64,000 nucleotides of DNA from Candidatus Omnitrophota bacterium (GCA_040755155.1 JBFMBP010000144.1:48339-112338); one strand, 5' to 3'. Counted from the first letter of the stretch, positions 37,074-47,143 are shown. Numbers and translations: made by a program. The notes: a model not told the origin generated them from the letters alone.

Positions 37074-39026
37074 TTACTCTTCGTAAGTCCGCTTTAGACG
37101 TTCGACGATGGATGCGTCCGCCAGCGTCGTCGTGTCGCCCAGCGTCTTGCCTTCGGCGATGTCGCGCAATAGGCGCCGCATGATCTTGCCGCTGCGAGTT
37201 TTGGGCAAATCCGCGGAGAAGATGACTTTTTCCGGTCTGGCGATGGCGCCGATCTTTTGCGTTACGTGATCCTTGATCGACTGTTCCAACTTGCCGTCCG
37301 CGTTGTACCCTTCCTTCAACGTAACGAACGCCGCGATGGCCTGCCCTTTCAGTTCGTGTTGAATCCCGATCGCCGCCGATTCGGCGACGGCCTTATGATC
37401 CACCAATGCGCTTTCCACTTCCATCGTGGATATCCGGTGTCCGGCGCTGTTGATTACGTCGTCCACGCGGCCCAGAATCCAGAAATAGCCATCCGCGTCC
37501 CGCTTGGCGCCGTCTCCGGCGAAATAGGCATGATCGTACTTGCTCCAATATTGTTGTTTGTAGCGTTCGGGATCGCCGTAGATTCCGCGCAGCATGGACG
37601 GCCAGGGCGATTTCAAAACCAAGTATCCGCCGCCCGTCTCTACGCGCTCGCCGGTTTCCGTCAGGATGTCCGCTTCGATTCCCGGAAACGGAATCGTCGC
37701 GCTTCCCGGCTTAAGGCGCGTCAAACCCGGCAGCGCCGTTATCATAATGCTGCCGGTTTCGGTCTGCCACCACGTATCGACGATGGGGCATCTCTCGCCG
37801 CCGATGGTTTTATGATACCACATCCACGCTTCGGGATTGATCGGCTCTCCCACCGTTCCCAGCAGCCGCAGCGAACTCAGATCGTGTTTGGCGGGCCACT
37901 CGTCGCCCCATTTCATGAAAGCGCGGATGGCCGTGGGCGCCGTATAGAAAATCGATGCGCCGTATTTTTCCACGATCTCCCAAAACCGGTCGCGGTCGGG
38001 CCAGTCGGGAGCGCCCTCGTACATGATCTGCGTGGCGCCGTTGAGCAGCGGGCCGTAGACGACGTAACTATGTCCCGTCACCCATCCGATATCCGCCGTG
38101 CACCAGAAAACGTCGTGCGGCTTGAGATCGAAAACGTATTTCGTCGTGGCGTAACAGCCGGTCAAATAGCCGCCGGTAGTGTGGATGATCCCTTTCGGTT
38201 TGCCGGTGGTTCCCGAAGTGTAGAGAATATAAAGCATATCTTCGGCGTCCATCGGCTCCGGTTCGCAATAGGCTTCCGCCTGCTGCATCAAGCGGTGATA
38301 CCAATGATCGCGCCCTTCTTTGACGTGCAAGGGAAAGTTGCCCCGCATCACGATGATGACATGCTCGATGGAAGGCGTTTCGCGCAGCGCGAAATCCGCG
38401 TCGTGCTTGAGGGGAAGCAGGTTGCCCCGCCGGTATCCCCCATCCGCCGTAATCAACACTTTCGCTTGCGCGTCGTTGATGCGATCGCGCAGAGCGTCGG
38501 GACTGAATCCGCCGAAGACCACCGAATGCACCGCTCCGATCCGTGCGCAAGCCAGCATTCCGATAACCAGTTCGGGAATCATCGGCATATAAAACGCCAC
38601 CCGGTCGCCTTTCGCTACGCCCAGTTTCTTGAGGCAATTCGCGAATTTATTGACGTCGCGATACAAATCCCAATAAGTCAGCGTCCGTTGCTCTCCCGGC
38701 TCCCCTTCCCAGATAATCGCCGCTTTATTGCGGATGCCGTTATGAATATGCCGGTCGAGGCAGTTATAGCTGGCGTTGATCTTCCCCCCCGCGAACCAGC
38801 GGGCTAACGGCGGATTCCATTCCAAAACCGTATGCCACTTTTCGAACCAATCCAATCCTTCCGCCTGCTGCGCCCAAAACGCTTCCCGGTCTTGAGCCGC
38901 CGACTCGTAAAGCGAACGATCCGAAGCGTTCGCTTGTTTTTGAAAAGCTGAGGAAGGATCGAAGATTCGATCTTCCCGCAACAAATCCTCTATCCCCATC
39001 CTTTGTTTCAACGCCTCGTCACTCAT
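37074..39026 (-). CDS. acs: Acetyl-CoA synthetase (AMP-forming)
   Basis: A 650-residue AMP-forming acetate-CoA ligase that activates acetate in two steps through acetyl-AMP. Family motifs are complete: [20 protein letters not shown] (P-loop), [30 protein letters not shown], and the acetylatable Lys in [13 protein letters not shown]. Length is standard. Met at 39026 (MSDEALK) is preferred because GGAGGAG lies seven bases upstream; ATG 39032 is too close to it. It is a single gene. Confidence 0.98.
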   Translation of the reverse strand: MSDEALKQRMGIEDLLREDRIFDPSSAFQKQANASDRSLYESAAQDREAFWAQQAEGLDWFEKWHTVLEWNPPLARWFAGGKINASYNCLDRHIHNGIRNKAAIIWEGEPGEQRTLTYWDLYRDVNKFANCLKKLGVAKGDRVAFYMPMIPELVIGMLACARIGAVHSVVFGGFSPDALRDRINDAQAKVLITADGGYRRGNLLPLKHDADFALRETPSIEHVIIVMRGNFPLHVKEGRDHWYHRLMQQAEAYCEPEPMDAEDMLYILYTSGTTGKPKGIIHTTGGYLTGCYATTKYVFDLKPHDVFWCTADIGWVTGHSYVVYGPLLNGATQIMYEGAPDWPDRDRFWEIVEKYGASIFYTAPTAIRAFMKWGDEWPAKHDLSSLRLLGTVGEPINPEAWMWYHKTIGGERCPIVDTWWQTETGSIMITALPGLTRLKPGSATIPFPGIEADILTETGERVETGGGYLVLKSPWPSMLRGIYGDPERYKQQYWSKYDHAYFAGDGAKRDADGYFWILGRVDDVINSAGHRISTMEVESALVDHKAVAESAAIGIQHELKGQAIAAFVTLKEGYNADGKLEQSIKDHVTQKIGAIARPEKVIFSADLPKTRSGKIMRRLLRDIAEGKTLGDTTTLADASIVERLKRTYEE

Positions 39027-39261
39027 GCCCATACTCCTCCGTCTTCGAAAATAACTTGTCTATAAATTGTATAGAAATTATTTTAGAAACCAAAATTATT
39101 TGCAAAATGGATTCCTGTTAAATAATCGGAAGATATGACTTCCCCCAGCGGAAAGCGAATCATTGGACCAGAGCAACGCCTACCTTATTGATGGAAATGA
39201 AAAAGAAAATCGCCTCAACGACGCGGAAGATGGATGGGGATGCTCTGCGATGGGTTTTTAA

Positions 39262-39288
39262 TTGAAGAGTTGTTTTATTTCGTATAAT
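39262..39288 (+). promoter_or_regulatory. Candidate promoter for the 39376 module
   Basis: TTGAAG (39262-39267) and TATAAT (39283-39288), 15 bases apart, lie about 90 bases before the first gene. The 39033-39375 region is AT-rich and otherwise shows nothing. Confidence 0.35.
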
Positions 39289-39375
39289 ATAATGATTAAA
39301 TGATGACATCGTGATAGTATGAGAAACGTAACTAAAATGGATAATGGCTCTTATAGATATTTGTAAAGAGACTCC

Positions 39376-39822
39376 ATGATGAATCGACATGAATTCGAAC
39401 TATTGAGAGACTTGCCCGGCAAAGAAATCACTTCGGACATCGTTTTCATTTCCGATAAGTACGCATCGCCTAACTTAATTTTCGAGCCAGTGATCGTTCA
39501 AAATCCGTTGGAATGGGAAGTGCTGCTAAATGGAACGTATAAACCTGAAATTCCTTCCGTTACATTCAATTTTGTCGTTAAAGGCGTGGGTCCTATCTGC
39601 CGTCTATGCGTCAATAGTAGAATCCATAAAAATTCTGGTCGAACTCATAAACACGATTTGCAGGACGATAACGATCCAAGAAAAAATCTCCCCTATTCCA
39701 TTCCTCGTCCGGACTTGAATTTGAAGGAATACTCGGTGCGTAAGATATGGGAGATTCTTTGCCAGCAGGCGAACATCCGCCACAGCGGACATTTTATCGA
39801 TCCAGCAGGAGATCGATTATGA
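39376..39822 (+). CDS. Unknown 148-aa protein coupled to a DUF1828 gene
   Basis: A small soluble protein starting MMNRHEFELLRDL. It has a beta-rich middle (VTFNFVVKGVGPICRLCVNS), then a His/Arg-rich stretch, RIHKNSGRTHKHDL, which could bind metal or nucleic acid. Its stop overlaps the next gene's start by four bases (ATGA), so the two are translationally coupled. No named family was firmly recognised. Codon use is AT-rich compared with neighbours, consistent with transfer. Confidence 0.68.
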   Translation: MMNRHEFELLRDLPGKEITSDIVFISDKYASPNLIFEPVIVQNPLEWEVLLNGTYKPEIPSVTFNFVVKGVGPICRLCVNSRIHKNSGRTHKHDLQDDNDPRKNLPYSIPRPDLNLKEYSVRKIWEILCQQANIRHSGHFIDPAGDRL

Positions 39823-40607
39823 ATTACTCATGCGAAGAAATCAGGTCTCTTGTAAGCCGTTTTTCATTGGTTCAAGAATGCGACGCCGTTAAAAATGGAA
39901 TGTTGCGCATCGCCACTCCATTTCAATACGCCAATGGCTCGCAAATCGATCTTTTTTTAGGAGAAGATAAAACGATGTTTGAAGGTTGGATGCTTACGGA
40001 TTTGGGACAAACAACCGCCTATCTACTCGACTTGCACGTCAAATCTTGGACTACCAAAAAACGGAAGCAATGGACGTCGGATATTTGCGAGTCATTAGAC
40101 ATACGGCAAAATGCCGGAGCCTTATTCGTTTATATAAAAGAACAAGACATTGACCATCTTCCCTCTTCGATCGTTCGTTTAGCGCAAGCCTGTATTCGAG
40201 TATCCGATTTGGCGATGACGCAACAATTTCGCAGCGTCCATCCTTTTCGAGAAGATTTAGAAGAATTTATCGCTAACTTGGATGTTCCCTATGAAACATC
40301 GAAGGTTTTCCAGGGTAAATACGACAATCAAGTCGAAGTCGATTTTCACGTAATGGGGAGAAAGACATCCTCGTTAATATTGACGTTATCCACTGCAAAC
40401 GCTGTAGCGGCGCATGGCCTTTGCAACGAAGTCTTTCGACGATGGTACGATCTATCAACGCTGCGAGAGAAGCACATCTTCATAACGGCTTACGACACGG
40501 ACAATAATGTTTTTCGCGAAGAGGATATATCTCGCGTGGGAGAATTATCGAGCGTATTGGGATTTCCCGCCGAGTATCAACAATTGGAAGATATATTAGC
40601 GGCTTGA
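39819..40607 (+). CDS. DUF1828/DUF1829-type protein
   Basis: About 262 residues. The N-terminal half matches DUF1828 (TPFQYANGSQIDLFL ... WMLTDLGQTTAYLLDL) and the C-terminal half resembles DUF1829 (VDFHVMGRKTSSLIL). Both are uncharacterised and usually sit in phage or defence-type loci. ATG 39819 follows a GGAG by seven bases and overlaps the upstream stop. The pair forms a compact two-gene unit between acs and a histidine kinase gene on the other strand. Confidence 0.75.
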   Translation: MNYSCEEIRSLVSRFSLVQECDAVKNGMLRIATPFQYANGSQIDLFLGEDKTMFEGWMLTDLGQTTAYLLDLHVKSWTTKKRKQWTSDICESLDIRQNAGALFVYIKEQDIDHLPSSIVRLAQACIRVSDLAMTQQFRSVHPFREDLEEFIANLDVPYETSKVFQGKYDNQVEVDFHVMGRKTSSLILTLSTANAVAAHGLCNEVFRRWYDLSTLREKHIFITAYDTDNNVFREEDISRVGELSSVLGFPAEYQQLEDILAA

Positions 40608-40616
40608 GGCGGAACC

Positions 40617-41702
40617 TCATTCCATCGGCGAGGCGGGGAGGGTGAGGATGAAGGCGGCGCCTTGGCCGGGTTCGTTATCGCAATGGATTTCGCCGCCGTG
40701 GGCTTCTACGATTTTTTTGCAGATGGAAAGGCCGAGGCCGGTTCCCTTCTCTCCCTTGGTGGAGAAGAACGGCTGCCAGATGTTTTCCAAAATCTCCGGG
40801 GGGACGCCGCCGCCGGAATCCATGACGGCGATGCGAACGCCGTTTCCTTTTTTCTTGGCGGAGAGGCGGATGACGCCGCTTCCCTTCATGGCGTGGGCGG
40901 CGTTGCGGATAAGATTGATAAGCACTTGGACGAGTTTTTCGGAGTCGCAACGGATGGGAGGGCAGTCGTCTGCGGCGATTTCCAGCGTCATGTTTTTGAC
41001 ATCGGGATCCAGTTCGACGATGCAGGAGATTTGCTCGAACAATTTGGAAACGTCGGCGGCATGGGTATGGATTAGAACTTGATCCTGCTTGGCGAAATTT
41101 TTGATTCCGTCGAGGATATTGACAATGCGTTCCGCGGCATGACAAGTGTTTTTGGCGATGGTATTGACCAATTCATCTTCTGCGTATTTTTCTTGCAGGA
41201 TTCTAACGCCCATCACCACGCACATCTGATTATTGACCTCATGGGCAATACCCGCCACTACCTGGCCCACGGTGGCCAATTTTTCAAGGTGGATGATGTT
41301 CTTGTATAACCTGCGGTTTTCCAAGGTGAGTTCCATCGACTCCAACGCCCGTTGGACGGTCATCAGCAGATCGTACCCCTCCCAAGGTTTGGTGATATAG
41401 CCGTATACGCGGCCTTTGTTGATGGCGCCGATCAAATCGTCCGTATCCGTGAAGCCGGTAAGAATGATGCGGGGAACGTCAGGGTAGAGATGGATGGTTT
41501 TTTCGAGAAACTCAACACCCGTCATTTGGGGCATGCGCTGGTCGGTAATAATTAAGGATATCGGATTCCGGCGAAGAATCTCCAAGCCTTCCATGCCGCT
41601 TTGCGCCGTAAGAACTTTGTATTTCGTCCTTAAGGTGCGGTAAAGCGCGTCCAGGTTATATTTTTCGTCATCCACGCAGAGGATGGCGTGCTTGCGGGAC
41701 AT
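40617..41702 (-). CDS. Response regulator-histidine kinase hybrid
   Basis: A 361-residue soluble protein. REC receiver domain at about 5-120 with phospho-acceptor Asp in LIITDQRMPQMTG and Lys in YITKPWEG. A HisKA dimerisation helix follows with His in VVAGIAHEVNNQM, then an HATPase domain (NLIRNAAHAMKG as N-box; DSGGGVPPEI as G1; GEKGTGLGLSICKKI as G2). There is no sensor or membrane segment, so it takes its input through the receiver. It ends 10 bases from the DUF1829-type gene on the opposite strand. Confidence 0.92.
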   Translation of the reverse strand: MSRKHAILCVDDEKYNLDALYRTLRTKYKVLTAQSGMEGLEILRRNPISLIITDQRMPQMTGVEFLEKTIHLYPDVPRIILTGFTDTDDLIGAINKGRVYGYITKPWEGYDLLMTVQRALESMELTLENRRLYKNIIHLEKLATVGQVVAGIAHEVNNQMCVVMGVRILQEKYAEDELVNTIAKNTCHAAERIVNILDGIKNFAKQDQVLIHTHAADVSKLFEQISCIVELDPDVKNMTLEIAADDCPPIRCDSEKLVQVLINLIRNAAHAMKGSGVIRLSAKKKGNGVRIAVMDSGGGVPPEILENIWQPFFSTKGEKGTGLGLSICKKIVEAHGGEIHCDNEPGQGAAFILTLPASPME

Positions 41703-41894
41703 CGGCGATACTCCATGAAATCCTTTCTGGATCGAAAAAGGTTTCGAGCTTTGAAACTTACCATGATAACGCCGAAAAATATAGGTTAACTCATGTTGTG
41801 CGCGAAGACCATTTTTTAAGGAAAATGCCTTTTTAACAATTCAATTCCCAAGATGGGGTAAAGTTGGACAAGGGTTGATTTGGTTGAACTTAAA

Positions 41895-41930
41895 CTCCCT
41901 CACCCTAACCCTCTCCCAAAGGGCGAGGGG
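41895..41930 (+). repeat. REP-like CCCTCACCC palindrome
   Basis: CTCCCTCACCCTAACCCTC...GGGCGAGGGG, downstream of the pseudopilin at 41997. Part of the six-copy family. Confidence 0.72.
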
Positions 41931-41996
41931 ATGGATATTCATAACATGAGAGATGAATTCCCATATCTCTTGTCATCATCAAAGGGAGATAGGGCG

Positions 41997-42590
41997 TCAT
42001 GGCATGGGAAAATCGACTTTGGGGGTTCCGGGGACGTATCGGCGGATGATGCCGATGCTGTAAAGACCGTTGGACGCATCGAAGGGATGCCAATCGCCGG
42101 TGCTGGCCCCTTTGTAGGTGGATGTCGGCCCCAATCCGATGAGGACGCCTATCGCCTTGCGCCGAGGGCCGAAGTCGGGGTTGATAGAGGGATCGAAATA
42201 GTTAGGCGCCAGGCCGCTCCAATAACGCTTGTCGTAGGGGTCCCAGTGGTGTTGTTGTTTGGTTAAGTTCAAACGGCCGGATACGTCGAATAGAGTTTTC
42301 GCTTCAGGCATTTGTTGGAAAGGATCGAATATAAAGCTGGAGAGATAGGCCACCGGCGTGGTGAGCCACCAATTCTGATTCACTTCGTGAGAATGGGGAG
42401 GATTGTCGTTGGCGTCGAGCGAATATTGCAAGATCGCCGTTTCCATTGTTTTTTGATCGGCCATGGAACGGGAGATTTTGGCGCGGACTTGCGCGTTGAG
42501 AAAATTGGGAACGGCGATGGCGGCCAAAATTCCGATAATAGCGACAACGATCAACAATTCAATGAGCGTGAAACCCGGTTTACGATTCAT
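41997..42590 (-). CDS. GspG-like pseudopilin (stand-alone)
   Basis: A 197-residue type II secretion/type IV pilus-type pseudopilin. The N-methylation motif is at the start: PGFTLIELLIVVAIIGILAA, with cleavage before Phe and Glu+5. The C-terminal half includes SNGLYSIG, matching the [ST]NGLxSxG tail of the three other pseudopilins here. No pilus or secretion machinery genes are nearby. It is transcribed divergently from the pseudopilin at 42951. Confidence 0.92.
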   Translation of the reverse strand: MNRKPGFTLIELLIVVAIIGILAAIAVPNFLNAQVRAKISRSMADQKTMETAILQYSLDANDNPPHSHEVNQNWWLTTPVAYLSSFIFDPFQQMPEAKTLFDVSGRLNLTKQQHHWDPYDKRYWSGLAPNYFDPSINPDFGPRRKAIGVLIGLGPTSTYKGASTGDWHPFDASNGLYSIGIIRRYVPGTPKVDFPMP

Positions 42591-42950
42591 TTTTTTCTCC
42601 TCGCCGTTCCCGCTAGGTAAAAGAGAGTTCTGCGCTTCGATTGAAGTTCGCCGACTATGCCATTCGCGTAAAGATCAAAGGCTGGCTTCGCCACGCCTTT
42701 GCCACCCAACCACCCGCCATTTGAAAATCAATACAATCGATTCTCTCATAGAAAAAAGTTTTCGTCAATGATTTTTCAGATTTTGACAGCTGAATTGTTT
42801 CTCAAGCCTTACGAACTTTGTTTTTAGAAAAAAAACAATTGACGTCTCGACGGTTATCGTGGGAAAATGACCTATTGCGCCGCCAACGAAACTCGCCCCG
42901 TTGGGAAGGGAGAGAACGAGACGGAGTGACGCGAGTTCAAAGGAACTATC
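42591..42950. other. Divergent intergenic region between two pseudopilins
   Basis: A CAAAGGCTGGC...GCCTTTGCCACCC stretch (42669-42712), similar to 47085-47126, is the only recognisable part. Promoters for both pseudopilin genes must lie here, but no good consensus pair was found. Confidence 0.4.
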
Positions 42951-43481
42951 ATGAAACGAAAAGGTTTTACATTGATCGAACTCTTGATCGTTGTGGCGAT
43001 CATCGGGGTTTTGGCCGCCATCGCCGTTCCCAATCTGCAGCGCGCCCGTTTGCAAGCGCTGCTGACCCGCATCATCACCGATATGAAAACGCTCGACCAG
43101 CAGGTCAGCATCTATCAGCTGGACAATGGACGTCCGCCGATTTCGGATTATATTAAAGGGAAAAACAGCGTTACGGCGCTGTCGACGCCCGTATCCTATA
43201 TGTCCTCCATTCCCATCGATCCGCATAGGCTGAATCATGCCATCGCCGAGACGAACGGCGTCTTTTACAACTACTGGTACAATGAGGAAGACCCTTCCAA
43301 ACGCTACAATACAGGGGGATCGGAATGGCATACGCAAGGCTGGCATATTTACTTTCTGTCCGTGGGCATGGATCACGACATCGATTGGGTTACTTACCAT
43401 CCTACGAACGGATTGGACTCCAATGGCGACATACGTTATTTCACGCCCAAGCGGCTTTCCGATTGGCAGGACTCTTTATAA
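42951..43481 (+). CDS. GspG-like pseudopilin (stand-alone)
   Basis: A 176-residue pseudopilin with the methylation motif KGFTLIELLIVVAIIGVLAA. The C-terminal region carries the TNGLDSNGDIRYF version of the shared tail motif. AAAGGA lies six bases before the ATG. The stop is immediately followed by a degenerate (CATCATT) inverted array at 43481-43510. Confidence 0.92.
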   Translation: MKRKGFTLIELLIVVAIIGVLAAIAVPNLQRARLQALLTRIITDMKTLDQQVSIYQLDNGRPPISDYIKGKNSVTALSTPVSYMSSIPIDPHRLNHAIAETNGVFYNYWYNEEDPSKRYNTGGSEWHTQGWHIYFLSVGMDHDIDWVTYHPTNGLDSNGDIRYFTPKRLSDWQDSL

Positions 43482-43623
43482 ATGATGAGTGATGAATGAT
43501 GAGTGATGAAAAAGAATAAAAGGAATGCAGCATTAGCGTCGATGACGCGGCGCTTTGCAAGGCCAAGGATATGGAACGCGACCGTAATGAAATAGGATGC
43601 CTCTGAAGTTCTGCCCATGGATT

Positions 43624-45246
43624 TTACCTTTTTTCGATAAAATCGATCATGGGTTTTAGGGGGGGCGCGGTTTCGAGGGGCGGCGTTTCGAGGGCGCCGT
43701 AGACGGCCCAGGCGGCGGCGTAGACGCAGTCGTCATGCGCCTTGCCGGAAGCGGGATGGCCGAAGGAGATGCGTCCGTTGGATTCGCGGCGGTATTCGAA
43801 GGCTTGCAATTCGCCGAAAAATTCCGGCGGCAGATCATTGGAGAGTTCGAGCAATCCCTGCTTGAGCAGACGGTGCATTTCGTGGAAGGCTGTCTGTTGC
43901 AGGCTGGAAGTGGGAGCGACGAGCATCGTTTCTACACCCAGCGCCTGGCAATGTTCCGCCAAGGCGCGGCCTTGGAATTGCTCGATGACGGCGGCGGCGA
44001 CGCCATACTTTTCGATCAGGCGCGCAGCCTCTTGGCGGATTTCGGCGTCGGAAGCCTGCTGCAGGATGGAGAGATCGATGAGGCGATAATGGTCTTCCCC
44101 GGCGCCGCCGTTTTCCACCCGCCACTTGGCGGCGACGGCCAAAGCGTTGCGGTCGTGGGCGCAGCTGTAGGAGAGGGCTAAATCCGCGCCCAGAACGCAG
44201 ACGGCGTCGTCCGGCAAAGCGGAGGCTTCGACGCAGTTGGGATCGATGAGGCCGGAAAAGAGGCCGTAGGCGCCGTCCACCCATTCGCCGAGCACTTCCG
44301 CCCGGAATTCCAAATCGTTTTTCGTGCGGCGCAAGCGCTCGATTTCCTGCGGCGTGATGGAGGGATTGGCGGAGCTGGGGCATTGGAAAACGGCGATGCC
44401 GGCGCCGGGATCGTTCGCTTTTTGGATGTATTCGTAAACCCAAGAGCCGATAGTGCTGGGCGAAGAAACAATGTAAATGCGCCCCGTTTCGCGCGGGGTG
44501 GTAATCAAGGCGTATTCGACGGCTTTGCGAATTTCATCGCCTTGCTCCATAAAACAGGCTTCGTCCAAGATGACGGTCATGCCGTTGCACTGGCCGAAGG
44601 TTTTGGGATGATAGCCGCGAATGGTGTCGGGATTGGCGGGCAGCAGTTTGATGACGGAGCCGTTTTGAAACGTTACTTGTTCGTTGGAGATGGATTGGAC
44701 GTACTCGAAGAGGGGCGACTCGCGGATGAGATCGAGCAGCCGGGCGCCGAAGTCGGAACTCATGCGCTGGCCGGAGGAGACGGCCAGGACGATGTGATGC
44801 TCCTGGATGAGGGCATTGTGCAGCGCCTTGACCCGCGCCGCCGCCGATTTGCCCGCGCCGCGTCCGGCGATGAGAAGGTTCATGCGTTTTTGGGAAAGGC
44901 ATAATTGCTTTTGATGTTCGAGCAATTCCATGCCCAACGCTTCTTTGGCGAAGACGGAGATATCGTCTTTCCAGGGAGGAGGAAGAGGAATTTTGCGATC
45001 TTCGGCGGGCGAATTTAATTTATCTTTTTTGGCGGAGGCGTTTTTTTTTATACATTTCTTGATGGAGAAATACAAACGGAGGTGACTTTGGTAGAGTTTG
45101 TGCAGGGATTGGATTTTGCCGTCGAGGATGTCATCCGCCGACATGAGTTTTTCGGCGATATTTTGAATAATCGATTCCAATACCTTCAATTGAGCAGCGA
45201 GGAAATTCGGTTTCTTGGCGGGGGCTTGGCAGTCGTTCGTTAGCAT
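43624..45246 (-). CDS. Orphan phage-type terminase large subunit
   Basis: A 540-residue protein with both terminase domains. The ATPase has Walker A AGRGAGKSAAARV at about 130 and Walker B MTVILDEACFM at about 230. The RNase H-fold nuclease has VLGADLALSYS...DRNALAVAA and a final acidic HDDCVYAAAWAVYG. All catalytic-type residues are present. Terminases normally pump DNA into phage heads, but no portal, capsid, small terminase or other phage gene is nearby. It lies between pseudopilin genes and a sugar-catabolism cluster, so it is a relic or a host-adopted copy. AAGGA precedes the ATG. Confidence 0.85.
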   Translation of the reverse strand: MLTNDCQAPAKKPNFLAAQLKVLESIIQNIAEKLMSADDILDGKIQSLHKLYQSHLRLYFSIKKCIKKNASAKKDKLNSPAEDRKIPLPPPWKDDISVFAKEALGMELLEHQKQLCLSQKRMNLLIAGRGAGKSAAARVKALHNALIQEHHIVLAVSSGQRMSSDFGARLLDLIRESPLFEYVQSISNEQVTFQNGSVIKLLPANPDTIRGYHPKTFGQCNGMTVILDEACFMEQGDEIRKAVEYALITTPRETGRIYIVSSPSTIGSWVYEYIQKANDPGAGIAVFQCPSSANPSITPQEIERLRRTKNDLEFRAEVLGEWVDGAYGLFSGLIDPNCVEASALPDDAVCVLGADLALSYSCAHDRNALAVAAKWRVENGGAGEDHYRLIDLSILQQASDAEIRQEAARLIEKYGVAAAVIEQFQGRALAEHCQALGVETMLVAPTSSLQQTAFHEMHRLLKQGLLELSNDLPPEFFGELQAFEYRRESNGRISFGHPASGKAHDDCVYAAAWAVYGALETPPLETAPPLKPMIDFIEKR

Positions 45247-45341
45247 GATTATCCTTGCACGCGCCGGGAAGGCGCGGGACGATAGCGATGGATGACAACT
45301 CTACAAATAAAAAGGGAAGCGGCAATTGGGAGGGGATAACG

Positions 45342-45580
45342 GAATGATGAATTATGAATTTTGAATTTTGAATTTTGAATTTTGAATTTCGTTCGCTTTT
45401 AAATCGCGAAACCGCGAAAATATTTGAATTTCACGAAATTTTCGAATCACGGATTTCACGGATGATTTTGGATTTCACGGAGAAAAACTTTCCCAAGCGC
45501 AATCCTATTTATCGCCTTTTTTCGCGTCATTCTTTTTTCTTTCGCGTTTTCGCGATTCAAAAACGCAACCAAATTTGAAT
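45342..45580 (+). repeat. AT-rich (GAATTTT)n and TTTCACGGA repeat block
   Basis: A GAATGATGAATTATGAATTTTGAATTTTGAA-type heptamer array (45342-45390) is followed by TTTCACGAAATTTTC/ATTTCACGGATGA units and TTTCGCGTTTTCGCGATTC. Pieces of the last unit recur at 34945-34975 and 61655-61725. No gene in 45247-45733. Confidence 0.6.
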
Positions 45581-45655
45581 TCTCAAGGAAGTTTTTGAAT
45601 CCTTTGTTCAAATTACAGGTTAAGACGCAAGTTAATGGATTTTCCATATAAAAAG

Positions 45656-45703
45656 ACAATCCGGCTAGGTTCTCTAAAGGAGAGTCCTGGCCGGATTTTT
45701 TTT
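45656..45703. terminator. Bidirectional terminator
   Basis: ATCCGGCTAGG...CCTGGCCGGAT forms a long stem with an inner TCTCTAAAGGAGA, and runs of T follow on both strands (eight on plus, five on minus). It lies about 30 bases past the stop of the minus-strand gene at 45734, ending the mannonate cluster. Confidence 0.8.
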
Positions 45704-45733
45704 GTTGAAAATCAAATGGCGGATAGTCGAATT

Positions 45734-46981
45734 TTATAACTTCGGGAAGCCCCAAGGTTCGCGGCGGGGACGGTCGATGTACGTATTGGCGTCGTCGTCT
45801 CCGATGAAATTTTCGTTTTTGGGGTCCCATTTCAGTTTGCGCCGCGTCCAACGGGCGATGTTGATGAGATGGCAAACCGAAGTAGAACGGTGGCCGATTT
45901 CCACATCGGCGATGGGCAGTTGGCGGCTGCGTATGCAATCGAGCCAGTTCTGCTGATGATAGAGGCTAACGGGCAATTTGATTTCCGCATCGGCGATGGG
46001 TTCTTTGGCGATCTCTTCGGGATCGGCTTTGTATTTTCCGCGATCGACCAGAATAGAACCTTTGTCGCCGACGAAGAGTCCGCCGCCTTCGGGGCCTTTG
46101 CCGTCCGTGATGACTTCAACGCCGTTTTCGTAGCGCAGATGGACGAAGAGGTCTAATTTCAGCGAATTGACTTCCGCCCAGATTTCCGTGGGGCCGCTTT
46201 CGTCCATGCCCAATCCCCATTGGATGATGTCAATGCCGTGCGCTCCCCAGCCGGTTACTTCGCCGCCGGAATAGGGCATGATGGAAATCCAGCCGGGCTG
46301 GGCGCGGGGAGTGAAGATGTCTTTGTGATAGGCGCGCGGCGCCGTCTGCCCCAGCCACATATCCCAATCCAAGCCGTCGGGAACGGGCTGCGCCGGGAAC
46401 GGCTGATCCCAAGGGCTGGGATAGTTGGCGGCATGGACGGTATGAATTTTTCCCGCCCGTTGGTTGCGCGCCAGTTCGCAGCCGATGCGGCATTCCTTCA
46501 TGGAGCGCTGCTGGCTGCCGCATTGCACGATGCGCTGATATTTGCGCGCCGCTTTGACCATCTCGCGGCCTTCGCGGATGGTCAGGGTCATGGGTTTTTC
46601 CACGTAAACGTCTTTACCCGCCATGCAGGCGTGAATGGCGTTCAAGGCGTGCCAGTGATCGGGCGTGGCGATGACGACGGCGTCCACCTCTTTGGATTCC
46701 AGCAATTTGCGGTAATCCTGATAAGTCTTCCAATTCTTGCCGCTCGCCGCTTGTTCCATGCGGGGCTTGTACAAATCGCTGATGGCTACGATTTGCGAGC
46801 CTTTGGATCCCCGAAAGTCTCCCATCAACTGTTGGCCGCGGCGTCCCACGCCGATCCAGCCAAGGCTGATCGCGTCGTTGGGACCGGCGAGAACGCGGGA
46901 GGGCAGGATCATGGGCGCGGCGATGGCGGCGGCGCCCGCCAAGTTAAACGTGCGGCGAGTCATTGATTTGGCGTTGTTCAT
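45734..46981 (-). CDS. Tat-exported Gfo/Idh/MocA oxidoreductase
   Basis: A 415-residue oxidoreductase with a Tat leader (MTRRTFNLAGAAAI). The Rossmann nucleotide-binding segment is ISLGWIGVGRRGQQLM and the EKP signature is DVYVEKPMTLTIREG. Large families of such periplasmic dehydrogenases in PVC-type bacteria are thought to act on sugars or sugar acids. It is last in the mannonate/hexuronate cluster on the minus strand, about 160 bases after uxuA, and may be co-transcribed. AAGGAG is six bases before the ATG. Confidence 0.9.
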   Translation of the reverse strand: MNNAKSMTRRTFNLAGAAAIAAPMILPSRVLAGPNDAISLGWIGVGRRGQQLMGDFRGSKGSQIVAISDLYKPRMEQAASGKNWKTYQDYRKLLESKEVDAVVIATPDHWHALNAIHACMAGKDVYVEKPMTLTIREGREMVKAARKYQRIVQCGSQQRSMKECRIGCELARNQRAGKIHTVHAANYPSPWDQPFPAQPVPDGLDWDMWLGQTAPRAYHKDIFTPRAQPGWISIMPYSGGEVTGWGAHGIDIIQWGLGMDESGPTEIWAEVNSLKLDLFVHLRYENGVEVITDGKGPEGGGLFVGDKGSILVDRGKYKADPEEIAKEPIADAEIKLPVSLYHQQNWLDCIRSRQLPIADVEIGHRSTSVCHLINIARWTRRKLKWDPKNENFIGDDDANTYIDRPRREPWGFPKL

Positions 46982-47084
46982 GCGAATCTCCTTTTTGTAT
47001 GTTATTTTCCGGCTTGAGCATTATAAATCGTTTAAAAGTAGTTATGGGCGGAAAAAACCTTGCCCTAGTTATTCCGGAAAAATC

Positions 47085-47126
47085 AAAGGCAGGCTTCGCC
47101 TTGCCTTTGCCACCCGGCCACCAGTC
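47085..47126 (+). repeat. CAAAGGCAGGCTTCGCCTTGCC-type palindrome
   Basis: A GGCAGGCTTCGCCTTGCC stem followed by TTTGCCACCCGGCCACC. A near-copy is at 42669-42717. It lies between uxuA and the Gfo/Idh/MocA gene. Confidence 0.55.
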
Positions 47127-47143
47127 CAAAAATATTTGCGCGT

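Noticed and set aside
37257-38807. 516-aa open frame antisense to acs
   Set aside because: Acs is intact with all motifs on the other strand; the antisense frame is low-complexity Arg/His-rich shadow coding.
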